The notes beneath the pieces are model-generated. The model ran no database searches and was not told the origin of the DNA. It saw nothing but the letters and a program-made list of their open reading frames with translations. DNA of 64,000 nt from Acidobacteriota bacterium. Its GTDB lineage: Bacteria; Acidobacteriota; Thermoanaerobaculia; Multivoradales; Multivoraceae. This document shows positions 53,390 through 61,517 of this stretch, piece after piece. Each line of letters opens with the position of its first letter. The stretch's first letter is position 1. A program made the position numbers and the translations under genes. The stretch spans positions 1,988,266-2,052,265 of the forward strand of contig JAPPCR010000006.1 in the NCBI GenBank assembly GCA_028875725.1, in the 5' to 3' direction.

Positions 53390-54895
53390 TCACGCGGAGA
53401 CGCTTGCCGGCCGCCGCGCCGGTCTCAGCACGGTCCAGCCGACGCAGACACCGTAGTTCAGGAGCAGGCCCCATACGCCGGCGCCCACTCCCCATGGGCT
53501 GCGGGTCGCCCAGACGTCGAAGGCGGCGCCGCACCAGATGACCAGGGTGAGAAGCGTGCCCAGCACCATGCCGGTCAGAACGGCCGAAGCAGGCATCCGT
53601 CGCCAGTAGACGCCGAGCATGAAGACCGGCGAGAGCTGGACCATGAACTCGAGCTTCAGCTCGATCAGCACCCAGATCGAGCTTTCTGTCTCCAGCGACA
53701 CCCAGGCCATCAGGATCAGGATCGCCATGATGCCCCAGGCGAACGTCTTGCCGACGATCAGCATCTCGCGGGCCGACGCCTCGCGGCGGAAGTAGCTCTT
53801 GTAGATGTCCTTCGTGAACATGGACCCGATCGACAGGAGGGCCGAGTCGGCGGTCGACATGATCGCCGCCACGACCGCCGCGAACACCATCACGATGAGC
53901 CAGTACATCACCGGCGAGCGGTCGATCAGACCTCCCAGGACGTAGATCGTGACCTTGTCGCTCTCGAGCTGCGAGAGCCCCGGGAAGCGGCTCAGCGCGA
54001 TGAAACCGATCAGGAAGGCGAGCAGGGTCGTGCCCAGCGGCATGAACGCCATCGCTCCGAGCGACCGCCGCAGACTGATCTCGTTCTTCGCCGCGAAGAT
54101 GCGCTGGACGGCATGCGGATACAGCGCGACGCCGAGGCCGAGCATGAGGAGCGTGCTGACCCAGGTCCGCAGACCGCGGGCGTCCGGCGCCTCGAGCCTC
54201 TCCGGCGCCGTGGCGCGAATCCCCTCCGACGCCGCCGCGAGACCGCCGTCCGCGGTCACCAGGGTGTAGAGAATGACGGCGCAGCCGCAGAGCAGCAGCG
54301 TACCCTGCACCGCGTCGGTCCAGGCCACCGCCCGCATGCCTCCCAACGACTCGTAGATCAGCATCACGCCGACCAGCAGCAGAACGCCCTGCATGAAGCT
54401 CATGCGGCCGCCGCTGATCGCCTCGACGCCGTGCCCCATCGCCACCAGTTGCTCCAGCACGTAGTTCGCCAGGCCCCAGCAGAGGAGCACGACGCACAGG
54501 ACGCGCAGCGGATGGGAGCCGAAACGGTGGTACACGAAATCCGTCGGCGTGATGTAGCCGAAGCGCCGGGCCAGCCGGAAAAGACGCGGCGCGTAGATCA
54601 TGAACACCGTGATGACGAGGATCATGAAGGTCACGCTGACGATGTAGGTCGCCCCCTGGACGTACGACCGCCCGGCGAAGCCGAGCAACGTGTTGCCGCT
54701 GTACTGGGTGGCGAACAGGGTCAGGAACAGGACCGCGAATCCGAAGGTCGAGCCGCCGAGATAGAAGTCCCTGAGCGAGCGTTCCCGCTGTTTCAGACGG
54801 CCGAGCAAACCGAGGCCGAGCATGACGACGAGGTAGCCGCCGAGAACGGCCAGGGCGCCCGGGCCGAAGGTCACCTCGGGGACGGAGGTGTTCAC
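53390..54895 (-). CDS. Sodium:solute symporter (SSS family)
   Basis: A 501-residue transporter with about 13 hydrophobic segments. SSS features are 'RSLRDFYLGGSTFGFAVL' near the start, 'FATQYSGNTLLGFAG' in the first helices, and 'FAAVVAAIMSTADSALLSI' in the second half, where the Ser/Thr and Asp contribute to the sodium site. The solute is not predictable; PanF, PutP and short-chain acid carriers belong to the same family. The GTG at 54895 overlaps the stop of the small membrane gene upstream (GTGA). Small two-helix partners of this kind are often encoded before SSS transporters. Confidence 0.92.
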   Translation of the reverse strand: MNTSVPEVTFGPGALAVLGGYLVVMLGLGLLGRLKQRERSLRDFYLGGSTFGFAVLFLTLFATQYSGNTLLGFAGRSYVQGATYIVSVTFMILVITVFMIYAPRLFRLARRFGYITPTDFVYHRFGSHPLRVLCVVLLCWGLANYVLEQLVAMGHGVEAISGGRMSFMQGVLLLVGVMLIYESLGGMRAVAWTDAVQGTLLLCGCAVILYTLVTADGGLAAASEGIRATAPERLEAPDARGLRTWVSTLLMLGLGVALYPHAVQRIFAAKNEISLRRSLGAMAFMPLGTTLLAFLIGFIALSRFPGLSQLESDKVTIYVLGGLIDRSPVMYWLIVMVFAAVVAAIMSTADSALLSIGSMFTKDIYKSYFRREASAREMLIVGKTFAWGIMAILILMAWVSLETESSIWVLIELKLEFMVQLSPVFMLGVYWRRMPASAVLTGMVLGTLLTLVIWCGAAFDVWATRSPWGVGAGVWGLLLNYGVCVGWTVLRPARRPASVSA

Positions 54896-55233
54896 GGGTT
54901 CTCCCGGGACACGGTCGACGAATCCGAGTCGCTCGCGGCGTCGCCGCCTTCATCGGCGCCGTCACGCCACAGGCGCAACGAAGCGAAAGAGGTGATCACC
55001 GCCAGGGCCAGGCCGCAGGCGATCGTGATCCAGGTCCAGACGGGCAGGCCGGCCGCCAGCCGGCCGCCCACCGAAGGCGGCAGGTACCACGGCACGCTGA
55101 CGGCGAGGATCAGAACGACCGCGGGCAGGAACCAGCGATGCCGCAGGGGTTCGTCGGCAGGACGAATCGCCTCCCAGAACGCGTCCTGGTCCCGCTCGTC
55201 CTCGTAGTCCGACAGACGTCTCGTGTTGGCCAC
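54892..55233 (-). CDS. Small membrane protein paired with the SSS transporter
   Basis: A 113-residue protein starting at GTG 55233 ('ANTRRLSDYEDERDQ'); GTG codons at 55254 and 55260 are alternatives. A hydrophilic acidic N-terminus is followed by two hydrophobic helices ('WFLPAVVLILAVSVPWYL' and 'WTWITIACGLALAVITSFA') and an acidic Asp/Ser-rich tail. It resembles the small membrane partners of sodium/pantothenate-type symporters in layout only. The 124-base gap upstream separates it from the divergent isoaspartyl peptidase gene and contains a CATAAT (about 55243-55248) that could be the -10 of this transcript. Confidence 0.7.
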   Translation of the reverse strand: MANTRRLSDYEDERDQDAFWEAIRPADEPLRHRWFLPAVVLILAVSVPWYLPPSVGGRLAAGLPVWTWITIACGLALAVITSFASLRLWRDGADEGGDAASDSDSSTVSRENP

Positions 55234-55357
55234 CGAGCGCGCATTATGCCCCACCGGCACCGGGGGCCGCCGTGCTAACGTCCCCTGTTCCGGTTCCGGC
55301 CGGCGCCCCCTTGTTTTCGCCCTGGATCAGGCCGCTCAACGACCAGGGGGCCTGCAC

Positions 55358-56506
55358 ATGGTGAACGGATCTCGACTGCGTCCCCCGACTCTCCCGGTGG
55401 CGGTCTGCGCGGTTCTCGCCATGGGACTGGCGTCGTGCGGTACGGCGGAACGCAACGAGAACGCGGAAGAGCAACAGGACTTGAACCAGGAAAGCGAAGC
55501 CGAAGCACCGCCGGTCCCCGAATGGTCGCTCGCCATTCACGGAGGCGCGGGCAGCGCCCGGCGCGACACGACGGACACCGAGGACTACTACGGGGCCCTG
55601 CGCGACGTCCTGTCCCTGGGCAGCGAGCAGTTGGCGGCAGGTGAAGCGAGCCTCCGCGTGGTCGAAGAGGTGGTCGCGGCGCTGGAGGACGATCCCCGAT
55701 TCAACGCAGGGCGCGGCTCGGTCTTCACCTCCATCGGCACCCACGAGCTGGACGCCGCGATCATGGACGGCCGCACCCTCGCTTGCGGCGCGGTGGCCGG
55801 TGTGAAGAACGTCCGCAATCCGGTGCGGCTGGCCCGGCGCGTCATGGAGGACACGCCGCACGTTCTCCTCAGCGGTCAGGGCGCCGACAACTTCGCGGTC
55901 AACGCCGGCGTGCGCCGGAACGTCCAGGCCTACTTCACGACCGAGCCCCAGTTGGAGCGGTATCGCGAGATCCGCAGCCGGCGGAGAGGCAGCAGCTCGG
56001 AACGCGACGGAGCCCCGAGTCCCGAGGGCGACTACACCGGCAACGCAGGGCCGGAACGTGACCAGGGCGGCGCCTCCCATCTCGGCACCGTCGGCGCGGT
56101 GGCCATGGACCGCTACGGCAACCTGGCGGCGGCCACCTCGACCGGCGGCACGATGTACAAGCAAATCGGCCGCGTCGGCGACGTGCCTGTCATCGGCGCG
56201 GGCACGTACGCGAACAACGAAACGGCGGCGATCTCCTGCACCGGCCGGGGCGAGGAGTTCATCCGCCACACCGTGGCCTACGACGTCTCGGCGCTCATCG
56301 AGTACGCCGGCCTCTCCGTCGAGGAGGCTGTGCGCAAGGTCATCGGCGAGACGTTGAAGCCCGGCGACGGCGGCATCATCGCGATCGGCAGGAACGGCTC
56401 CATCGCGATGGAGTTCAACACGAACGCGATGTTCCGCGGTGCGGCCAACTCACTCGGCCGGTTCGACGTCGGGATCTGGGAGGACGTCCGCAGCGGCCGA
56501 CCGTGA
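55358..56506 (+). CDS. Isoaspartyl peptidase / L-asparaginase (Ntn-hydrolase), lipoprotein
   Basis: A 382-residue plant-type asparaginase precursor. The lipoprotein signal ends in 'AMGLASC' (Cys about 27), followed by an acidic linker to about residue 50. 'WSLAIHGGAGSARRDTTDT' begins the alpha subunit and 'FNAGRGSVFTSIGTHELDA' is conserved. The autoprocessing nucleophile is Thr244 in 'SHLGTVGAVAMDRYGN', and 'AATSTGGTMYKQIGRVGD' supplies the glycine-rich site. It hydrolyses L-asparagine and isoaspartyl dipeptides, here probably at the outer surface of the inner or outer membrane. The ATG at 55358 is chosen for the signal peptide and the G-rich site upstream. The stop overlaps the next GTG by four bases. 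Confidence 0.93.
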   Translation: MVNGSRLRPPTLPVAVCAVLAMGLASCGTAERNENAEEQQDLNQESEAEAPPVPEWSLAIHGGAGSARRDTTDTEDYYGALRDVLSLGSEQLAAGEASLRVVEEVVAALEDDPRFNAGRGSVFTSIGTHELDAAIMDGRTLACGAVAGVKNVRNPVRLARRVMEDTPHVLLSGQGADNFAVNAGVRRNVQAYFTTEPQLERYREIRSRRRGSSSERDGAPSPEGDYTGNAGPERDQGGASHLGTVGAVAMDRYGNLAAATSTGGTMYKQIGRVGDVPVIGAGTYANNETAAISCTGRGEEFIRHTVAYDVSALIEYAGLSVEEAVRKVIGETLKPGDGGIIAIGRNGSIAMEFNTNAMFRGAANSLGRFDVGIWEDVRSGRP

Positions 56507-58428
56507 GCACCCGCTACGAACAGACGCTGCACCGGGCCCGAACCGACCCGGAGGGGTTCTGGGCCGAGGCCGCCGAGGCGATCTCCTGGCACCGGCGCTG
56601 GGACCGCGTGCTGGACGACGCGAACCCGCCGTTCTACCGCTGGTTCGCCGGCGCCGAGGTCAACACCTGCTACAACGCGGTCGACCGGCACGTCGAGGCC
56701 GGGCGAGGCGGCCAGGCGGCGCTGGTCCACGACAGTCCCGTCACCGGCACGAAACGGACGCTCTCGTACTCCGATCTGCAGGAGCAGACCGCGCGGTTAG
56801 CCGGCGTCCTGCGCAGCCTCGACGTCGAGAGCGGCGACCGGGTGCTGATCTACATGCCGATGGTGCCGGAGGCGGCCGTCGCCATGCTGGCCTGCGCCCG
56901 CATCGGCGCCGTCCACTCCGTCGTCTTCGGCGGCTTCGCCTCCAGGGAACTCGCGACCCGGATCGAGGACGCCAGGCCGAAGGTCGTCCTGGCCGCTTCC
57001 TGCGGCATCGAGACCGCCCGCGTCGTCGAGTATCAACCTCTCCTCGACGAGGCGATCGCGATGTCCGCCCACAAGCCGGCCGCGACGGTCATGCTCCAGC
57101 GCCCCCAGCACACCGCTGAACTCGGCTCGGGCGACCTCGACTGGCACGACGCGATGGCCGCCGCCGCACCGGTCGAGTGCGTACCGGTCCGGGCCACCGA
57201 CCCGCTCTACATCCTGTACACCTCCGGCACGACCGGCGTCCCCAAGGGCGTCGTCCGCGACAACGGCGGCCACCTGGTGGCCCTCGACTGGAGCATGGGC
57301 AGCGTGTACGGCGTATCGCCCGGCGAGGTCTACTGGGCCGCGTCGGACATCGGCTGGGTGGTCGGGCACTCCTACATCGTCTATGCGCCGCTGATCCACG
57401 GCTGCACGACCGTGCTCTACGAGGGGAAACCGGTCGGCACGCCGGACGCCAGCGCTTTCTGGCGGGTCATCTCCGAGCACAACGTCTCGGCGCTGTTCAC
57501 GGCGCCGACCGCATTCCGCGCGATCAAGAGGGAGGACCCGCGGGGCGAGCTGATCGACAAGTTCGATCTGACCTGCCTGCGCACCCTGTTCCTGGCCGGC
57601 GAGCGCGCCGACCCGGACACCGTGCAGTGGGCCGAGGACAAGCTCGGCGTGCCGGTCATCGACCACTGGTGGCAGACCGAAACCGGCTGGGCAATCGCCG
57701 CCAACTGCGTCGGTCTGGGCGCCCTGCCGGTCAAGCACGGCTCGCCCACGAAAGTCGTGCCCGGGTACGACGTGCGGATCCTCGACCACGACGACGCCGG
57801 TACGCCCGGATCGAGTCGGGAAATGCCGCCCGGCGAGAACGGCGCGATCGCGCTGCGCCTGCCGCTGCCGCCCGGCTGCCTGCCGACCCTGTGGCGGAAC
57901 GACGAGGGCTACATCGAGTCCTACCTCCGCGAGTACGATGGCTACTACCAGACGGGCGACGCCGGGCACCTTGACGACGACGGCTACCTCTACATCATGA
58001 GCCGGACGGACGACCTGATCAATGTCGCCGGCCACCGCCTGTCCACCGGCGCCATGGAGGAGATTCTGGCTTCCCACCGCGACGTCGCCGAGTGCGCCGT
58101 CATCGGAGTCGCCGACTCGCTCAAGGGACAGGTGCCGCTGGGGCTGGCGGTGCTGTACGCGGGTTCAACCCGCGGCGAAGCGGAGATCGTCCCGGAACTC
58201 GTGCAGAGCGTGCGTGACCAGCTCGGCCCGGTCGCCTCGTTCAAGGTCGCTGCCATCGTCGAACGCCTGCCGAAGACGAGGTCCGGCAAGGTGCTCCGGG
58301 GCACGATGCGGCGCATCGCCGACGGCGAGCCCTGGACGGTGCCGCCGACGATCGACGATCCCGCGATCCTCGACGAAGTCGAGCAGACCCTCACCGAGCT
58401 GGGCTACCCCCGCCCGACGACGGCCTGA
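56503..58428 (+). CDS. prpE: Propionyl-CoA/acyl-CoA ligase (PrpE-like)
   Basis: A 641-residue AMP-forming acyl-CoA synthetase. The phosphate loop YTSGTTGVPKG is at 239-249, the acetyl/propionyl-pocket region 'IDHWWQTETGWAIAANC' is of the PrpE/ACSS3 type, and 'YYQTGDAGHLDDDGYLYIM' precedes the hinge. The catalytic lysine, also the usual acetylation site, is Lys596 in 'PKTRSGKVLRG'. It should activate propionate (or acetate) to the CoA ester. GTG start within the GTGA overlap with the isoaspartyl peptidase gene. Together with isocitrate lyase at the left end it fits use of short acids, though the methylcitrate cycle genes are not in the window. Confidence 0.93.
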   Translation: MSTRYEQTLHRARTDPEGFWAEAAEAISWHRRWDRVLDDANPPFYRWFAGAEVNTCYNAVDRHVEAGRGGQAALVHDSPVTGTKRTLSYSDLQEQTARLAGVLRSLDVESGDRVLIYMPMVPEAAVAMLACARIGAVHSVVFGGFASRELATRIEDARPKVVLAASCGIETARVVEYQPLLDEAIAMSAHKPAATVMLQRPQHTAELGSGDLDWHDAMAAAAPVECVPVRATDPLYILYTSGTTGVPKGVVRDNGGHLVALDWSMGSVYGVSPGEVYWAASDIGWVVGHSYIVYAPLIHGCTTVLYEGKPVGTPDASAFWRVISEHNVSALFTAPTAFRAIKREDPRGELIDKFDLTCLRTLFLAGERADPDTVQWAEDKLGVPVIDHWWQTETGWAIAANCVGLGALPVKHGSPTKVVPGYDVRILDHDDAGTPGSSREMPPGENGAIALRLPLPPGCLPTLWRNDEGYIESYLREYDGYYQTGDAGHLDDDGYLYIMSRTDDLINVAGHRLSTGAMEEILASHRDVAECAVIGVADSLKGQVPLGLAVLYAGSTRGEAEIVPELVQSVRDQLGPVASFKVAAIVERLPKTRSGKVLRGTMRRIADGEPWTVPPTIDDPAILDEVEQTLTELGYPRPTTA

Positions 58429-58451
58429 AGGCGGTCCCGCGGCGCCGGGAG

Positions 58452-58482
58452 TCCGCAGAATCTGCGGAAAACTCTGCGGAAA
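58452..58482. repeat. Inverted and direct repeats of CTGCGGAAA
   Basis: TCCGCAG (58452-58458) pairs with CTGCGGA (58462-58468) around AAT, and CTGCGGAAA occurs twice in direct order, at 58462-58470 and 58474-58482. The site lies 23 bases after the propionyl-CoA ligase stop, in the most AT-rich intergenic stretch of the window. It may be a terminator-like stem or a protein-binding repeat; no T-run follows. Confidence 0.5.
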
Positions 58483-58520
58483 GCAAACATCTTCATACCT
58501 TGTAAGCCCTTTGTTATCAG

Positions 58521-58577
58521 TAACTTACAGCCATTCCGCACCGGATACGGTGCGAGTCCTCGACTCACTGTAAGTTA
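58521..58577. repeat. Nested dyad symmetry: 10-bp outer arms around two hairpins
   Basis: TAACTTACAG (58521-58530) is exactly inverted as CTGTAAGTTA (58568-58577). Between these arms are two further perfect hairpins: CGCACCG (58537-58543)/CGGTGCG (58548-58554) with a GATA loop, and GAGTC (58554-58558)/GACTC (58562-58566) with a CTC loop. The whole lies in the 228-base gap before the EtfD-like gene. The arrangement could fold as a three-way junction in RNA, or represent an operator or an old recombination site. No protein of known mobile elements is near. Confidence 0.5.
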
Positions 58578-58656
58578 TTCATGAACAAGAGGTTAAGCCG
58601 GCCCGGCGACTGACCGGCATTGCCGGATGTTTCGAGTCGGCGGTACAGTGCCCGTC

Positions 58657-60744
58657 ATGGACCCCACGCAGGCAACCCGAGAGGTCTTCTGGAACATCGA
58701 ATACACCTGGTTGGTGTACGTGCTGATGGTCCCCACCCTGGCGGTCTTCGGTTGGGGCTTCTGGCTCAAGATCCGCCGCTGGCGGTCAGGCCAGCCGGCA
58801 ATCCGCTTCGACCGGCCGGGCGAGCGGCTGCAGCTCTTCCTGAGAAACGCCGTCGGCCAGGGCCGCACGATCAAGAGGCGCTACGCGGGCGTCTTCCACA
58901 CGCTTGTCTACACCGGCTTCATCGTGCTGTTCCTGGCCACCACGGTGGTCGCGATCCATCACGACACGCCCCTGCACATCATGAAGGGGCACTTCTACCT
59001 CATCTTCCAGTCCCTCATCGTCGACATCTTCGGCCTCTTCGTGCTCGTGGGCGTCGCCCTGGCCGCGATACGACGCTGGGTCTCGAAGCCGAACCTGCTG
59101 GTCTACACCGACGAGGCGAGCTGGATTCTGGTCACGATCTTCGTCATGGCCTTGACAGGCTTCATGATCGAGGGCTGGCGAATAGCCGTCACCGACGACC
59201 CCTGGGCCGCCTGGTCGCCGATCGGCAACCTGTTCGCTCTCGGTTCCGATCCCTGGATGACGGATACGGCGATGCAGCGCGGCCACGTGATCATCTGGTG
59301 GTTCCACCTGGTGGTGGCGTTCGGCTGGATCGCCTGGGTGCCGTTCAGCAAGATGTCCCACGTCTTCACGGCCCCGCTGAACATCTTCACCGCCAACCTG
59401 GACGGCTACGGCGGATCACTCAAGACGATCGATTTCGAGACCGCCGAACGCTTCGGGATCAATCACCTGGGCGACTTCACCTGGAAGGACCTGCTCGACT
59501 TCGACGCCTGCACGGAGTGCGGCCGTTGCACCGACGTCTGCCCGGCCAACACGGTGGGCAAGGCGCTGTCGCCGCGCGACATCATCCTCGACCTGCAGGG
59601 GCTGATGCACAAGCGGGGCGACGAGTTTCTGGGCAGCCGGACGGGAAACGGCAACGGCGCCGGCGACGGCGGCAACGGAAGCGGTGAACTCCTGCCGATC
59701 ATCGACCAGAAGACGGCCGTATCGCCGGAAGCGCTCTTCGCCTGCACCACGTGCGCCGCCTGCATGGAGGCCTGCCCGGTCCACATCGAGCAGATGCCGA
59801 AGATCGTCGACGCGCGCCGCTACCTCGTCATGGAGGAGGCGGACTTCCCCGAGGGGATGATGGACATGATGAACTCGCTCGAGTCGCGCCAGCATCCGTT
59901 CGCGGGCACGCAGTTCAGCCGAGTCGACTGGACCGAGGGTCTCGACATCGACGTGATGGCCGAGATGGACGATCCGCACGAGGCCGAGGTCCTGATGTGG
60001 GTCGGCTGCGGCGGCGCCCTGGTCGAGCGCAACCGGAACACCGTCCGCGCCACCGCGAAGCTCCTGAAGAAGGCCGGGGTGAAGTTCGCGATCCTCGGCC
60101 GCGAGGAATCCTGCACCGGCGATCCCGCCCGCCGGGTGGGCAACGAGTTCCTGTTCGAGATGCTGGCCAAGGGCAACGTCGAGACGATGGAACGTTACGG
60201 CGTGCGCAAGGTCGTCACCTCCTGCCCCCACTGCTTCAACTCGTTCAGGAACGAGTACCCGCACTTCGGCGGCAGCTACGAGGTCTACCACCACACCCAG
60301 TTCCTCGATCAACTGCTCGAGTCGGGCCGTCTCGACGGGAACGGCGCGGGGGGCGGCTCGAACGGGAGCTCGACGATCACGTTCCACGATCCCTGCTATC
60401 TCGGCCGCCACAACGGCGAGTACGACGCGCCCCGCAACCTGCTCGCGCAGGTCGGCGGCGCGAGGCAGGTCGAGATGGAGCGCAGCCGGAACACGAGCTT
60501 CTGCTGCGGCGGCGGCGGCGGCATGGCCTTCGTCGACGAGCCGCCCGACCAGCGCGTCAACCAGGAACGCGCCCAGGAGGCGGTCGATACCGGCGCCGAC
60601 GTGGTGGCCGTGGGCTGCCCCTTCTGTGCCACGATGCTCGACGACGGCGTGAACGCCCGCCGCGGCGACCGCGACGTCAAGGTCAGGGACGTGGCGGAAC
60701 TGCTCTGGGACGCGGTCGGCGAGTCCGAAGAGGCTGCGCCCTAG
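58657..60744 (+). CDS. etfD: EtfD-like membrane iron-sulfur oxidoreductase (ETF:quinone link)
   Basis: A 695-residue fusion. The N-terminal half has about five to six membrane helices of NarI/cytochrome b type with haem-ligand candidates ('HTLVYTGFIVLF', 'RGHVIIWWFHLVVAF'). Then come two [4Fe-4S] ferredoxin sites (Cys285, 288, 291, 295 and Cys363, 366, 369, 373), separated by a Gly/Asn-rich insert, and finally two CCG domains ('ITFHDPCYLGRHNGEYDAP', 'SFCCGGGGGMAF') as in heterodisulfide reductase D. Proteins of this build next to ETF genes (EtfD of Mycobacterium) transfer electrons from reduced ETF to menaquinone during fatty acid oxidation. The ATG at 58657 is preferred over 58627, which has a hairpin directly before it. 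TetR, etfB and etfA follow. Confidence 0.9.
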   Translation: MDPTQATREVFWNIEYTWLVYVLMVPTLAVFGWGFWLKIRRWRSGQPAIRFDRPGERLQLFLRNAVGQGRTIKRRYAGVFHTLVYTGFIVLFLATTVVAIHHDTPLHIMKGHFYLIFQSLIVDIFGLFVLVGVALAAIRRWVSKPNLLVYTDEASWILVTIFVMALTGFMIEGWRIAVTDDPWAAWSPIGNLFALGSDPWMTDTAMQRGHVIIWWFHLVVAFGWIAWVPFSKMSHVFTAPLNIFTANLDGYGGSLKTIDFETAERFGINHLGDFTWKDLLDFDACTECGRCTDVCPANTVGKALSPRDIILDLQGLMHKRGDEFLGSRTGNGNGAGDGGNGSGELLPIIDQKTAVSPEALFACTTCAACMEACPVHIEQMPKIVDARRYLVMEEADFPEGMMDMMNSLESRQHPFAGTQFSRVDWTEGLDIDVMAEMDDPHEAEVLMWVGCGGALVERNRNTVRATAKLLKKAGVKFAILGREESCTGDPARRVGNEFLFEMLAKGNVETMERYGVRKVVTSCPHCFNSFRNEYPHFGGSYEVYHHTQFLDQLLESGRLDGNGAGGGSNGSSTITFHDPCYLGRHNGEYDAPRNLLAQVGGARQVEMERSRNTSFCCGGGGGMAFVDEPPDQRVNQERAQEAVDTGADVVAVGCPFCATMLDDGVNARRGDRDVKVRDVAELLWDAVGESEEAAP

Positions 60745-60776
60745 CATCCCCTCCGTCCACCGGGTCCATTGCGAAC

Positions 60777-60794
60777 CTACCGGGCGGTCGGTAG
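60777..60794. promoter_or_regulatory. Palindromic operator upstream of the tetR-etfBA genes
   Basis: CTACCG (60777-60782) and CGGTAG (60789-60794) form an 18-bp palindrome with a GGCGGT centre; a shorter ACCG..CGGT dyad is nested inside. It lies 36 bases before the GTG of the TetR gene. Palindromes built on ACCG/CGGT half-sites are typical TetR-family operators for lipid-metabolism regulators, so the regulator encoded next probably binds here and controls itself and etfBA. Binding is inferred. Confidence 0.6.
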
Positions 60795-60830
60795 ACTACT
60801 CTTCGTGACCTTCCGAGGACCTTCGACCCG

Positions 60831-61517
60831 GTGACTGCCCTGGACAACGCGACCCTGCGAGCCGCCACCGGCGCGGCCAACGGCGAGCAGGACCGGCGGG
60901 CGGAGATCTACCGCAGCGCGGCGCGGATCTTCCACCGCAAGGGCTACCACGCCACGTCGATCAACGACATCGCCGCCGCGGTCGGATTGACCAAGGCAGG
61001 CCTCTACTACTACATCAAGGGCAAGCAGGACCTGCTGTTCGCGATCATGGGCTTCGCCATGGACCAGCTCGACGAGCAGGTCATCGAACCGGCCCGGCGC
61101 GTACAGGATCCTCAGACGCGACTGGCGACGATCGTCGCGCGCCACGCCCGGCTGATCACCCAGGACTCCTCGGCGCTGACCATCCTGGTCAACGAACTCG
61201 AGGGGCTCCTCCCCGACGACCGTGCCGACATCATCGGCAGGCAGCGGGACTACGTCGATTTCATCGCCGACACCCTCGCCGCCCTGCGCGACGAGGGCAA
61301 GGTCGTCGGCCTCGACCCCACGGTGGGAGCGTTCAGTCTGGTCGGGATGATCCTCTGGATCTCCCGCTGGTACCGGGCGGACGGCCGGCTGGACGGCGAC
61401 GAAGTGGTGGCGGAAGTGACCCGCATGGCGATCTCGGCGGTGCTGAACCGCAGTGAAGACAGCAACGCCGGCAGCCCGGCCAGGACCGGGCAACCGGCGA
61501 AGGAGACGCGAGAATGA
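60831..61517 (+). CDS. TetR-family regulator of the ETF genes
   Basis: A 228-residue repressor. The helix-turn-helix region is textbook: 'IFHRKGYHATSINDIAAAV' followed by 'GLTKAGLYYYIKGKQDLLF' (about residues 34-71). The C-terminal half is the ligand-binding domain of the TetR_C / FadR-PsrA-like kind ('VNELEGLLPDDRADII'). Ligands of such regulators beside fatty acid genes are usually acyl-CoAs. GTG start at 60831 after GAGG. The stop overlaps the etfB ATG by four bases (ATGA), so regulator and ETF are made from one message. The palindrome at 60777 is its likely operator. Confidence 0.9.
   Translation: MTALDNATLRAATGAANGEQDRRAEIYRSAARIFHRKGYHATSINDIAAAVGLTKAGLYYYIKGKQDLLFAIMGFAMDQLDEQVIEPARRVQDPQTRLATIVARHARLITQDSSALTILVNELEGLLPDDRADIIGRQRDYVDFIADTLAALRDEGKVVGLDPTVGAFSLVGMILWISRWYRADGRLDGDEVVAEVTRMAISAVLNRSEDSNAGSPARTGQPAKETRE

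Noticed and set aside
53336..55207. A 623-codon plus-strand open frame opposite the sodium:solute symporter
   Set aside because: Highly charged His/Arg/Glu/Gln-rich translation typical of antisense to a hydrophobic membrane protein; the symporter frame is well supported.
58521..58577. tRNA gene or phage attachment site
   Set aside because: No complete cloverleaf, no CCA-end context and no integrase nearby; kept only as an unexplained repeat structure.
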